This document shows positions 46,301 through 54,675 of a DNA stretch of 64,000 nucleotides, piece by piece. A program made the position numbers and the translations under genes. The DNA comes from Aureibacter tunicatorum. GTDB lineage: Bacteria > Bacteroidota > Bacteroidia > Cytophagales > Cyclobacteriaceae. Each line of letters begins with the position of its first letter. Position 1 is the stretch's first letter. The notes beneath the pieces were generated by a model. The model did not search any database. It was not told where the DNA came from and saw nothing but the letters and a program-made list of their open reading frames with translations. Location: positions 2,728,001-2,792,000 of the forward strand of contig NZ_AP025305.1 in the NCBI RefSeq assembly GCF_036492635.1, given 5' to 3'.

Positions 46301-47592
46301 GCCACCAACCTAATCGGAGCATCTGGATTTGGTTCAGTCTCAGTATCCACAAGTAAATCAGGATATGTATGCGCCCAAAAAGCTTTCCAATGATACTCTG
46401 TTTCATTTCCATTGATGATCAATTCGCCCGTCAGGTCAATAACTTCACCGACCTTGACATTATGGTCAAGAATAAGCATAGTACCTCTGTGATACAAATC
46501 ATCAGCTTCAGGAATACCTAAATATCGTAGCTGTGTGGTCATTTTAAATTTATTCCACGAAAGATCCACCTTCTTAAGCTTGGAAATATCCTGAACCAGC
46601 ACATCCGATAAATTACAAGAATTCACATTAAACTCTTCGAGAGCTGGAAATGAAGTCAAATCCAATACTCCTTCAATTGGATTTTTAGAAAAGTCTAAAT
46701 TCTTTAATGCCAATAGTCCGTTGAATGGCAAGCTTTCAAAATCATTTCTCTCTAAATTTATCGTTTCCAACGTTTGCAAAAAATCAATATCCAAAGTTGT
46801 CAAGCTGTTTTGCTCTCCATCTAGAACCTTTAATTTTGGCAAATTCGCAAATGTGATACTTTTCATTTTTTTATAAGGGTCTCCACTTGTCCATGGACCT
46901 CTAAAATAGACATATTCCAAAGCCGGCAAATCCGCTAAATGATAGGTTTCAATATCATTTGATCCAAAGCCCAAACTCGTCAATTTATCCAACCCAGTGA
47001 AATCCAAACTTTTCACATGCGTGCTATTAATCCTTAAGTATTCCAAATGAATAAAAATCGTCGGATCAAATTCCTTGATAGGATTGCTTGAAATATCCAA
47101 CCGCTTCAACGTCTCCTTTGAATTGCTTAACTCAACTTCTGAGAGATCATTTCCCCGCAAATCCACATCTTCCAGCTCATTTTGCGTAGTCAAGTCAATA
47201 GCTGTCATGGACTCGTCAAGATTATTCAACTCCAACTCTTTCAGCTGTTGATTCTCATCCAGCAAAATACCCGAAGCGCCAGAATAATGTATGACTACCT
47301 CCTTGAGCTCATCCAAGCCTCTCAGGTCGAAAACTCCAGTAGTTTCCCTTTCATAATACAACCTAATGGAAGTTACTCTCCTAGGCTCTGCTCCTGTCCA
47401 ACTAGCACGGCCACCGTCAAAAGTTCTAGCATCCAAATCAATCTCCCATCCCAAATCATTTTGTGGGTCATTTGTGTCTTGAATGTTTTTTAGTATTTGC
47501 AAGTCCCCCAAATCACAATTTGTGACTTGCCCTAGAACTTCTCCCAAATGAAAGAAACTTAAAGTGAAAATTAAAAAAGCTAATGCCCGCAT
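43324..47592 (-). CDS. LRR plus MBG-repeat surface protein with T9SS type B tail
   Basis: 1422 residues. Signal peptide (LAFLIFTLSFFHLGEVLG), then leucine-rich repeats from about 55 to 350 (LKRLDISSNPIKEF, LETINLERNDFESL, LKNLDFSKNPIEGV). A PKD/Ig-like spacer follows to about 520, then about ten MBG-like repeats (KVYGENDP, KTYGDNDP, KVYGEQDP, KTYGDDDP, KEYGEVDP) and a type B tail (NGDGHNDTWRIKN ... YSYVIETSTGEKF). The repeats are more diverged than in its neighbour, so this copy has not undergone the same recent expansion. Exported surface protein, likely adhesion. First gene of the block. Confidence 0.92.
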   Translation of the reverse strand: MRALAFLIFTLSFFHLGEVLGQVTNCDLGDLQILKNIQDTNDPQNDLGWEIDLDARTFDGGRASWTGAEPRRVTSIRLYYERETTGVFDLRGLDELKEVVIHYSGASGILLDENQQLKELELNNLDESMTAIDLTTQNELEDVDLRGNDLSEVELSNSKETLKRLDISSNPIKEFDPTIFIHLEYLRINSTHVKSLDFTGLDKLTSLGFGSNDIETYHLADLPALEYVYFRGPWTSGDPYKKMKSITFANLPKLKVLDGEQNSLTTLDIDFLQTLETINLERNDFESLPFNGLLALKNLDFSKNPIEGVLDLTSFPALEEFNVNSCNLSDVLVQDISKLKKVDLSWNKFKMTTQLRYLGIPEADDLYHRGTMLILDHNVKVGEVIDLTGELIINGNETEYHWKAFWAHTYPDLLVDTETEPNPDAPIRLVAPGKYMFKKPGEYYCFMGNETYGPYDPYQGVQSHPFTVTHEPKLIFEDEVLTFGDADFLLEADTDAEVTVVYEFVGDDNGNRIIYNNGNRYLNIRNAGEIKIKAIIPERDGYLAVEKIATFIILPKEVVITPDDLSKVYGENDPDFSFASEGLLQGYSISGMLNREDGENAGTYKFELGTLSVHSNFTLKLGDHYFEVLRKTITVSAVDHAKNLGASDPALTYNADQLINGDQFSGSLMREAGESEGEYPILLGTLTAGSNYDIIFDGATFTILNNTFDLTIRANTKNKVYGNMDPELDYIVEGLQNGDQMIGDLTRVAGEEAGVYAIQQGSLDVNTNGNRNYRIVYESADFTINKRLLTISVEDKSKTYGDNDPVFTYQVTGLVDGDQILGELEREIGEDIGNYIISQGTMNVDKTDNYDLTFERGNLTILKLNAVVNITAKEASKVYGEQDPELEYEVSGLEAGGMLSGKISREIGENAGVYSIGIGSLAISSNLNINYSINFVESEFQIIKKNLSIVAEDKSKIFGEADPELTFVATGLVFGDQLQGSLQRLAGEDVGDYLIRQGTLTPDKPENYALVFHEGDFKISPKEVVITVTANDVRKTYGDDDPLLSFMVEGLREGDGMIGQLERVSGEDIGDYAIRQGSLTAETTNENISYAVDFIGANLSIDKKSLILTVENKTKISGNNDPELTYKTIGLVDGDNLSGKLIRQNGEEAGTYEILQGTLNAGNNYELIFIKGVFTIIENELIPIRVQINSVEKEYGEVDPDLVYDVISNDYRHIVSGKPSRVEGENVGEYAISGMGLSVPNGYELVYDEAFLKINPAIVTITVHDHKRLFGEENPEFTFQAEGFKNEDDINVLLLEATLNCEADRDSEPGVYAIEMSQIYAQNYEFEIFDGVLTVLPEVEVQGIITANGDGHNDTWRIKNAEMYEKLRVSVYSPDGKRVYFTENYNEENNWEPSDDQQGNYSYVIETSTGEKFTGFLLIKNQ

Positions 47593-47886
47593 GTATTTTC
47601 TTAATTAATGTTACAATGAATATTGGTCAAATAAATCATCAACAAAGAAACCTCAAGTCGTCTACTAATAGACCCCTGAAAACAGGGATATTTAAAATAT
47701 TATATTAAAACAAATTATATATCAAACAACTCCCCCGTAGGAAAACCATAAACCAAAACCTCATAGAAGTCCCGTAATTGGGAATGATCGGTTCTAATCG
47801 ATTTATAAATTTTATATACTTTTATTTCAAATACATATACATTTTTACTAATTTTCGAATCTTATTTATTTACTACATTGAAAAAT
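47593..47886. promoter_or_regulatory. Divergent control region of the adhesin block and DPP III gene
   Basis: About 290 bases must hold the promoter of the minus-strand adhesin block. CCCGTA occurs at 47734-47739 and 47771-47776, reading TACGGG toward the adhesin genes. A TTTG-N18-TATAATAT arrangement is visible on the minus strand but does not match the -7 consensus exactly. Confidence 0.3.
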
Positions 47887-49965
47887 ATGAATAACTTTTC
47901 CAAATGGATGATCAGTGCAAGCATGGCATTTGTTGTTTTACAAGGATGTCAAACCACTGAAAACAAGAAGGATAACAATATGGAGAGCCCTCAACCTTTC
48001 GAAGTGAAAGCCGACCGTTTCGCGGACATACAAGTGCTGAGATATCAAGTCCCTGGGTTTGAAGAATTGTCTCTCAACGAAAAAAAAGTGCTTTATTATT
48101 TGTCTCAAGCGGCATTGAGCGGACGCGATATCATTTGGGATCAAAATTTCAAATACAACTTAACCATTCGACGTCTTTTAGAAAGCATCGTTACGACTTA
48201 TCAAGGCGACAAATCATCTGAAGAATTCAAAAACTTCATGACATATGCAAAAAGAGTCTGGTTTTCGAATGGCATTCACCATCATTATTCAACCAATAAA
48301 ATTCAACCTGAATTCTCTTATGAATTTTTTCTGAATGATCTTGTGAAAAACTCAAATCAAGAAAAATTCCCACTTGAAGAAGGACAAACCGTTGAGAGCT
48401 TAGTTGACGAAATCTCTCCTTATATTTTTGACAAAAGCCTTTCAGCTAAGAGAGTTAATCTTGATCCCAACAAAGATTTAGTGCTAGGCTCAGCAAACAA
48501 TTATTACGAAGAAGTCAATGCTGAAGAAGCTGAAACATTTTACGCTGAATTGAAATCCAAAGCCAGCAATTCTGATAAACCTGTCATGTACGGGCTTAAC
48601 TCAAAGCTGATCAAAGACAATGACGGTCAGGTAAAAGAGAAAGTTTACAAAATCGATGGGATGTATTCCGAGGCTATCAGCCAAATAGTATATTGGCTGG
48701 AAAAAGCTAAAGAAACAACCCTTGATTCCGCTCAAAAAAAATCTCTTGGGCTATTGATCGATTATTACAGAACCGGAGATTTGAAAACATTTGATGAATA
48801 TTGCATTGCTTGGGTAGCCGATACAGTTAGCAATATTGATGTGGTGAATGGATTCATCGAAGTCTACGGAGATGCCAAAGGATATAAAGCCGCTTATGAA
48901 TCGGTAGTCTCATTCAAAGACCCTGAAGCCAGTAAACGAATGGAAGCGCTAGCTAAAAACGCTCAATGGTTTGAAGATCAATCGCCAATCTTGAGTGAGC
49001 ATAAAAAGAAAAAAGTAAAAGGTGTTTCTTACAAAGTCATCAATGTAGTGATGGAAAGCGGAGACGCTTCCCCTGCGACGCCAATAGGTATTAATTTGCC
49101 AAATTCCAATTGGATCAGGTCGGAACATGGATCAAAATCCGTTAGCCTTGGAAATATCAAAGACGCTTACAACGCTTCAAGCGGAACAGGGACTCTTGAA
49201 GAATTTTGCTATGATGATGAAGAAATCTCAAGAGCTCAAAAACATAGCGTGCTTGCAGGAAAACTCCATACAGCTCTTCACGAAGTAATCGGCCATGCCT
49301 CTGGCCAGCTTAATCCGGGCATAGGCACACCAAAGGAAACATTGAAAAGCTATGCCTCTGCTCTGGAAGAAGGAAGAGCAGATTTGGTTGGATTATACTT
49401 TATCATGGACCAAAAGCTTATTGATATTGGTGTCATGCAAAGCATGGAAACTGCAAAAGCTCAATATGACGGCTATATCAGAAACGGGCTAATGCTGCAA
49501 CTTAACAGACTAGAGCCAGGCGAAGTCATTGAAGAATCTCACATGAGAAATCGTCAACTTGTCGCTAAATGGGCTTATGAAAAAGGGCTTGAAGATAATG
49601 TCATTGAGAAAAAAAGTAAAAACGGGAAAACTTATTTCGTTATCAACGACTACGAAAAGCTAAGAGGCTTATTCGGTCAATTGTTAACAGAATTGCAACG
49701 CATCAAATCTGAAGGAGATTACGAAGCTGGCAAAAACCTGATCGAAACATATGGAGTACAGGTTGATGAAAACATCTACAATGAGGTAAAGCAAAGATAC
49801 GCTAGCTTGGACAATGCTCCTTACTCTGGATTCATCCAGCCAAGACTTGTGCCAACGATGGAGGATGGAGAAATAACAGACGTGACTATTGAATACCCAA
49901 AAAGCTTTGTCGACCAAATGCTTGAGTACGGTGAGAAATATTCTTTCTTGCCGAATAAAAATTAA
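47887..49965 (+). CDS. Dipeptidyl-peptidase III-like lipoprotein (M49)
   Basis: 692 residues. A signal peptide ends at the lipobox VLQGC (Cys at about 21), so it is a lipoprotein of the periplasm or outer membrane. The zinc site HEVIGH is at 465-470 in the M49 form HExxGH, and EEGRAD at 494-499 is the second motif, with Glu as ligand. DPP III removes dipeptides from peptide N-termini. The length is normal. The track frame starts at a TTG three codons earlier; the ATG at 47887 gives the better MNNFSKWM start. Confidence 0.9.
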   Translation: MNNFSKWMISASMAFVVLQGCQTTENKKDNNMESPQPFEVKADRFADIQVLRYQVPGFEELSLNEKKVLYYLSQAALSGRDIIWDQNFKYNLTIRRLLESIVTTYQGDKSSEEFKNFMTYAKRVWFSNGIHHHYSTNKIQPEFSYEFFLNDLVKNSNQEKFPLEEGQTVESLVDEISPYIFDKSLSAKRVNLDPNKDLVLGSANNYYEEVNAEEAETFYAELKSKASNSDKPVMYGLNSKLIKDNDGQVKEKVYKIDGMYSEAISQIVYWLEKAKETTLDSAQKKSLGLLIDYYRTGDLKTFDEYCIAWVADTVSNIDVVNGFIEVYGDAKGYKAAYESVVSFKDPEASKRMEALAKNAQWFEDQSPILSEHKKKKVKGVSYKVINVVMESGDASPATPIGINLPNSNWIRSEHGSKSVSLGNIKDAYNASSGTGTLEEFCYDDEEISRAQKHSVLAGKLHTALHEVIGHASGQLNPGIGTPKETLKSYASALEEGRADLVGLYFIMDQKLIDIGVMQSMETAKAQYDGYIRNGLMLQLNRLEPGEVIEESHMRNRQLVAKWAYEKGLEDNVIEKKSKNGKTYFVINDYEKLRGLFGQLLTELQRIKSEGDYEAGKNLIETYGVQVDENIYNEVKQRYASLDNAPYSGFIQPRLVPTMEDGEITDVTIEYPKSFVDQMLEYGEKYSFLPNKN

Positions 49966-50022
49966 TCAATACCTATATAATCGGAATTCGCTGTCTAATT
50001 AACAGCGAACTTTCCAATAAAA

Positions 50023-50049
50023 AAGCCATTGCATGATTTGCAATGGCTT
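50023..50049 (-). terminator. Strong intrinsic terminator of the trp-aro-his block
   Basis: A perfect 11-bp stem AAGCCATTGCA/TGCAATGGCTT with a 5-base loop; on the minus strand it is followed by TTTTATT. It lies 26 bases after the hisIE stop and closes the whole supraoperon. Confidence 0.92.
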
Positions 50050-50074
50050 CTCGCTTCTTAAAGCTTGTTTAATA

Positions 50075-50671
50075 TTATTTATGTCTCGCCTTGAGATTGT
50101 CAACTACCTTGTCAAGAGAAATTCCTTTAGCTTCCAACAATACCAAATAGTGATACAACAAGTCAGCAGCTTCCTCTCTGAACAAATGTTCATCATCATC
50201 CTTAGCTTCAATTACTAATTCCACAGCTTCTTCTCCAACTTTTTGGGCTACTTTGTTAATCCCTTTGGCAAATAACTTAGCTGTATAAGATTCATCAGAA
50301 GGGTTTTCATGCCTATCTTTGATAACAGATCTCAAATGATCGATAAAATCAGTTGTTGACAACTCATTAGTCTCTTTAAAACAAGTATCCGCACCAGTAT
50401 GGCATGTTGGTCCAATAGGTTCTGCTTTTACCAAGATCGCATCATTATCGCAATCAATCAATAAATCCTTCAACATCAAAAAGTTGCCTGAAGTCTCTCC
50501 TTTGGTCCAGAGTCTATTCTTGCTTCTGCTGAAGAAAGTAATCTTGCCTGTCTCTTTGGTTTTCTCCAAAGCTTCTTCATCCATGTAACCCAACATCAAA
50601 ACTTTTTGAGTGATATTGTCCTGAACGATTACCGGCAAAAGACCTTGCCCTTTTTCAAAATCTAAATCCAT
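50075..50671 (-). CDS. hisIE: Bifunctional phosphoribosyl-AMP cyclohydrolase / phosphoribosyl-ATP pyrophosphatase HisIE
   Basis: A 198-residue two-domain enzyme for steps 2 and 3 of histidine synthesis. The HisI domain has GYMDEEAL, LWTKGETSGN, the metal-binding DCDNDAIL and TCHTGADTC (zinc cysteines). HisE follows from about 105 with AQKVGEEAVELVIEA and EAADLLYHYLVLL. The hisIE gene starts one base after hisF. It is the last gene before the terminator. Fused HisIE is normal in Bacteroidota. Confidence 0.96.
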   Translation of the reverse strand: MDLDFEKGQGLLPVIVQDNITQKVLMLGYMDEEALEKTKETGKITFFSRSKNRLWTKGETSGNFLMLKDLLIDCDNDAILVKAEPIGPTCHTGADTCFKETNELSTTDFIDHLRSVIKDRHENPSDESYTAKLFAKGINKVAQKVGEEAVELVIEAKDDDEHLFREEAADLLYHYLVLLEAKGISLDKVVDNLKARHK

Positions 50672-50672
50672 C

Positions 50673-51428
50673 TTAAATTCTTACTTCTATTTGTTTGTCT
50701 CGAAGATAGTCTTTTAACTCTGGTATTCCTATCTCATTAAAGTGAAAAATACTTGCGGCCAAGCCAGCATCCGCCTTGCCTTTAGTAAATACATCAGCAA
50801 AATGATCCATGGATCCCGCTCCGCCTGAAGCAATCACTGGAATCGACAACTGAGTCGAAATCTCCGAAGTCAATTCACTGGCAAATCCATTTTTAGTTCC
50901 GTCATGATCCATTGACGTCAACAAAATCTCTCCGGCTCCTCTATTCTGACATTCGATACACCATCCTATAGTATCGATTTCCGCCGATGTTCGACCACCA
51001 TGCACATGCACTGTATGCAATCCATGCACAAACTTAGTATCCACAGCGACCACCACGCATTGACTGCCAAACTGCGAAGCCAATTCATTAATCAAATATG
51101 GGTTTTTCACAGCGGCCGAATTTATCGCTATTTTATCTGCTCCCGCATTCAACATAGCAGAAACGTCCTCAACAGAGGAAATACCTCCTCCAACTGTGAA
51201 AGGTATATTTATCTCCTTGGCTATTTTTCTTACCAAGTCAACCAATGTCTTCCTATTCTCAACAGTAGCTGTGATATCTAAAAAAACTAGTTCATCTGCT
51301 CCTTGCTCCGCATAAGCCTTAGCCAATTCCACAGGGTCTCCTGCATCTCTCAACTCCACAAAGTTGACTCCCTTTACAGTACGACCATCTTTAATATCTA
51401 GGCAAGGTATGATTCTTTTCGTAAGCAT
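50673..51428 (-). CDS. hisF: Imidazole glycerol phosphate synthase cyclase subunit HisF
   Basis: A 251-residue TIM barrel that converts PRFAR plus ammonia to IGP and AICAR, receiving ammonia from His[16 protein letters not shown] holds the catalytic Asp near 11; the second is in [12 protein letters not shown] (about 130). Phosphate-binding GGG and SGGAGS motifs are visible. Gap to hisA 26 bases. Confidence 0.97.
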   Translation of the reverse strand: MLTKRIIPCLDIKDGRTVKGVNFVELRDAGDPVELAKAYAEQGADELVFLDITATVENRKTLVDLVRKIAKEINIPFTVGGGISSVEDVSAMLNAGADKIAINSAAVKNPYLINELASQFGSQCVVVAVDTKFVHGLHTVHVHGGRTSAEIDTIGWCIECQNRGAGEILLTSMDHDGTKNGFASELTSEISTQLSIPVIASGGAGSMDHFADVFTKGKADAGLAASIFHFNEIGIPELKDYLRDKQIEVRI

Positions 51429-51454
51429 ATTATTTTAATATTTTAATAATAAAT

Positions 51455-52174
51455 TTATTTATTAAAACAATAAATCTCATTTAATGTTATTTTTTTCTCA
51501 TATATAGCCTTACCTACAATGGCTCCATAGATATCCATTTCAGCAAGCTTATCCAAATCCTGCATCGATGAAACACCACCGCTGGCTATTAGATTAATTT
51601 CCGGAAATTTCGCCATCAATTTCGCATACAAATCAAATGAAGGCCCCATCAATAATCCATCTTTGCTAACATCAGTGCAAATAACATCTCTCAGACCTTT
51701 GTCAATATACTTCTGCAAGAAGTCGAATAAATGCACTTCCGTTTTTTCTTGCCATCCGCTAATAGCGATATACTCCTCTCGCACGTCAGCTCCCAGAATA
51801 ATCTTCTCCGCTCCATATTTTTCAATCCAACGTGTAAAGAGCTCTTCATTTTTGACTGCGATACTACCTCCGGTTACTTGCTCAGCGCCGCTTTCAAATA
51901 CAACTTTGATATCTTCATCAGACTGAACGCCTCCGCCAAAATCGATTTTCAAATTAGTTTTGGAAGCGATTAGCTCCAATACTTTGTAATTAATGACTTT
52001 CTTGGCTTTAGCACCATCCAGATCCACCAAATGAAGTTTTTCTATTCCCGCGTCTTCATAACCCTTCGCAACTTCAAGAGGATCGCTGTTATACTCCTTC
52101 TTCTGATTATAATCTCCCTGCGTCAATCTAACGCATTTCCCATCTATAAGGTCTATTGCTGGTATAATATACAT
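51455..52174 (-). CDS. hisA: ProFAR isomerase HisA
   Basis: A 239-residue TIM barrel isomerising ProFAR to PRFAR. The first catalytic Asp is in IPAIDLIDGKCVRL (Asp8), the second in CTDVSKDGLL (about Asp130). GGG and SGGVSS phosphate loops are present. Related to HisF by half-barrel duplication (family knowledge). It lies 14 bases after hisH. Confidence 0.97.
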   Translation of the reverse strand: MYIIPAIDLIDGKCVRLTQGDYNQKKEYNSDPLEVAKGYEDAGIEKLHLVDLDGAKAKKVINYKVLELIASKTNLKIDFGGGVQSDEDIKVVFESGAEQVTGGSIAVKNEELFTRWIEKYGAEKIILGADVREEYIAISGWQEKTEVHLFDFLQKYIDKGLRDVICTDVSKDGLLMGPSFDLYAKLMAKFPEINLIASGGVSSMQDLDKLAEMDIYGAIVGKAIYEKKITLNEIYCFNK

Positions 52175-52188
52175 AGAAGTGTTAAAAT

Positions 52189-52776
52189 TTAAAGTGAAAG
52201 GAAATTTTCAAGTATCTTGGAACCTGTGTCTCCGCTTTTCTCCGCATGCCCCTGAATCGCATAATAATTGTCTTTATGCAAAGCAGCGCTGAATGGGTGA
52301 ATATAATCCGTCGTGGCGATCGTCTGCCCTTCTTTCACTTCAGCATAATAACTATGCACATAATACAGATACGGCATATCTACTATTCCTTTGAACAAGT
52401 CTCCTTGCATATCGGCTATTTTGTTCCACCCTACATGTGGTACTTTCGCCAAATCGCTTTCAAACTTACGAACATTCACATCAAAGATTCCAAGGCAATC
52501 AACATCTCCTTCTTCCGAATGCTTGCACATCAGCTGAAGTCCAACGCAAACACCAAGAAACGGCTGCTTCAATGAAAGAATCAACTCGTCAATATTTCTT
52601 TCCCTTATGTATTTCATCGCTGATGATGCTTCCCCGACACCAGGGAAGATCACCTTGTCAGCGCTTTTTATTTTCTCAGGATCATCCGTAATCTCTGGGT
52701 TCACTCCCAATCTCTCAAGAGCATTCACCACAGAAGTCACATTTCCCGCATTGTACTTGATTATAGCTAATTTCAT
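52189..52776 (-). CDS. hisH: Imidazole glycerol phosphate synthase glutaminase subunit HisH
   Basis: A 195-residue class I glutamine amidotransferase. The nucleophile Cys is in FLGVCVGLQLM and the His-Glu pair in IQGHAEKSG. It makes ammonia for HisF. Gap to the DAHP synthase gene 14 bases, which puts the his genes directly in the trp transcript. Confidence 0.97.
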   Translation of the reverse strand: MKLAIIKYNAGNVTSVVNALERLGVNPEITDDPEKIKSADKVIFPGVGEASSAMKYIRERNIDELILSLKQPFLGVCVGLQLMCKHSEEGDVDCLGIFDVNVRKFESDLAKVPHVGWNKIADMQGDLFKGIVDMPYLYYVHSYYAEVKEGQTIATTDYIHPFSAALHKDNYYAIQGHAEKSGDTGSKILENFLSL

Positions 52777-52790
52777 TGCGATACTAATTA

Positions 52791-53801
52791 TTAAAACGAC
52801 TCTCTCAAAGCCACTGTCTTTCTCATTTTATCAATCAATGAAGCCGCTTCCGCTTCATTCAATGTTTGTTGTCCATCAGAAAACGCTTTTTCAGGCTGCT
52901 CATGCATTTCGAAAATCACGCCATCGGCACCTGCCATAACACTTGCCAAAGACATCGCTTCCACATGCTTTCTTATACCAATACCATGTGAAGGATCAGC
53001 CACTACCGGCAAATGCGTTTTATCTTTCAAAATAGGAATAGCATTCAAGTCCAAGGTATTTCTGGAAGCATTCTCAAAGGTTCTTATTCCTCTCTCGCAA
53101 AGAATCAAGTTTTCATTTCCTCCTGCGAACACATATTCCGCTGAAAAAAGCAGCTCCTCAATCGTCCCCGAGATTCCTCTCTTGATCATTACAGCTTTAT
53201 CCACCTTGCCCAACTCGTCCAAAAGATTGAAATTTTGAGAATTTCTCGCTCCAACTTGGTAGATATCGACATAGTCATACATCGGTTCCACTTGAGAAAC
53301 CTGCATTACCTCAGTAACGATTTTCAATCCAGCTTCTCTGGCTAGCTTATACCATAGCTTCAAGCCATCCATTCCCATGCCTCTAAAGCTATATGGAGAA
53401 CTTCTTGGCTTATACACCCCGCCTCTCATGAATTTAACTCCTTGTTTTACCAAGAAATCAATTGTTCTTTTGATATTATCCTCACCTTCGATAGAACAAG
53501 GCCCAGCCATTATCGCGAAGTCCCCCTCTTTAATAAACACTCCATCACCACAATCAATGCTTGTTCTTTCAGCCTTCCACTTCTTGGACACTAATTGATA
53601 ACTGTCAGAAACAACATGAACATCTTGGATGCCATCCATATTGCCAATCTCGCGAATGTCAAAATCCGACTTGCCTATGCAAACCAAATAATCTCCTTTT
53701 TGGGTTTTAACTTCAGTAGTTTTATAGCCTACCGACTCTATTTTATTTAAAACGCTTTGCTTTTGGCTCGCGCTGATGTTTTCTACAAGTTGTACGATCA
53801 T
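52791..53801 (-). CDS. aroF: 3-deoxy-7-phosphoheptulonate (DAHP) synthase, type I-beta with N-terminal regulatory domain
   Basis: 336 residues. An N-terminal ferredoxin-like domain (1-70, VQLVENISASQKQSVLNKIE) precedes the catalytic barrel with AGPCSIEGEDN, the KPRSSPYSF motif and DPSHGIGIRKHV. It is the Thermotoga/KDO8P-synthase-like form in which the N-terminal domain mediates aromatic amino-acid feedback (family knowledge). It makes the first intermediate of the shikimate path and so feeds trpE. It lies between trpA (26 bases) and hisH (14 bases). Confidence 0.93.
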   Translation of the reverse strand: MIVQLVENISASQKQSVLNKIESVGYKTTEVKTQKGDYLVCIGKSDFDIREIGNMDGIQDVHVVSDSYQLVSKKWKAERTSIDCGDGVFIKEGDFAIMAGPCSIEGEDNIKRTIDFLVKQGVKFMRGGVYKPRSSPYSFRGMGMDGLKLWYKLAREAGLKIVTEVMQVSQVEPMYDYVDIYQVGARNSQNFNLLDELGKVDKAVMIKRGISGTIEELLFSAEYVFAGGNENLILCERGIRTFENASRNTLDLNAIPILKDKTHLPVVADPSHGIGIRKHVEAMSLASVMAGADGVIFEMHEQPEKAFSDGQQTLNEAEAASLIDKMRKTVALRESF

Positions 53802-53827
53802 GATATCTGAATTTTGAAATACAGTGT

Positions 53828-54616
53828 TTAATTTTTGGTTCCCTTTACAGAGCCTACGAAATCAATAATTGCCTCTTCCAGTCTTGAAGGGTTTTCCCTT
53901 AATACATTAACAAAGGCGCTTCCAATTATTGCTCCTGAAGCATGACTGCATGCCTTATCAAAAGTTTCTTTATTTGAAATACCAAAACCTATAATTCTAG
54001 GATTCTTCAATCCCAAATCATTCACTCTTTCAAAATAAGCCAACTGTTGGTCCGAAACATTCGACTTGGCTCCTGTCACACTTGCAGATGACACCATATA
54101 AATAAAGCCTTCGCTATGCTCATCTATATACTTTATTCTCTCATCAGAAGTCTGTGGTGTTATAAGGAAAATATTCAACAATCCATATTTTTCGAATATC
54201 TCTTTGTAATCTTCCAGATAAACCTGCATAGGCATATCGGGCAATATCAAACCATCAATTCCAACTTCTTGGCACTTTTTGCAAAACTCTTCTATTCCAT
54301 ACTTTATCACAGGATTGATATACCCCATCAATAAAAGCGGCATATCCACCTTTTGGCGAATATCTTTAAGTTGATTAAACAGCAACGCTGTAGACATCCC
54401 ATTTTCCAAGGCCACTTCACTGCTATGCTGAATTGTTGGACCATCGGCTACTGGATCTGAAAATGGCATCCCTACTTCCACAAAATCAGCTCCTGATTTT
54501 TGAATCGCCTCAAGAATACCTTCAGTATCATTTAACGAAGGATAACCTGCCGAAAAATAAACCGACAAAATCCCTTCTTTTTTATTTTTAAATAATTCGT
54601 TTATTCTATTTTCCAT
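53828..54616 (-). CDS. trpA: Tryptophan synthase alpha subunit
   Basis: A 262-residue TIM barrel releasing indole from indole-3-glycerol phosphate. VEVGMPFSDPVADGP contains the catalytic Glu49-type residue, and LILPDMPMQ the Asp60-type residue in its usual position before the loop. GFGISNKE is the phosphate loop. Gap to trpB 59 bases, AT-rich, without a terminator. Confidence 0.97.
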   Translation of the reverse strand: MENRINELFKNKKEGILSVYFSAGYPSLNDTEGILEAIQKSGADFVEVGMPFSDPVADGPTIQHSSEVALENGMSTALLFNQLKDIRQKVDMPLLLMGYINPVIKYGIEEFCKKCQEVGIDGLILPDMPMQVYLEDYKEIFEKYGLLNIFLITPQTSDERIKYIDEHSEGFIYMVSSASVTGAKSNVSDQQLAYFERVNDLGLKNPRIIGFGISNKETFDKACSHASGAIIGSAFVNVLRENPSRLEEAIIDFVGSVKGTKN

Positions 54617-54675
54617 GATATACTCGGATCTAAAAATTCATTAATTAAAGGTTTAAAACAACTATCAACAACCAA

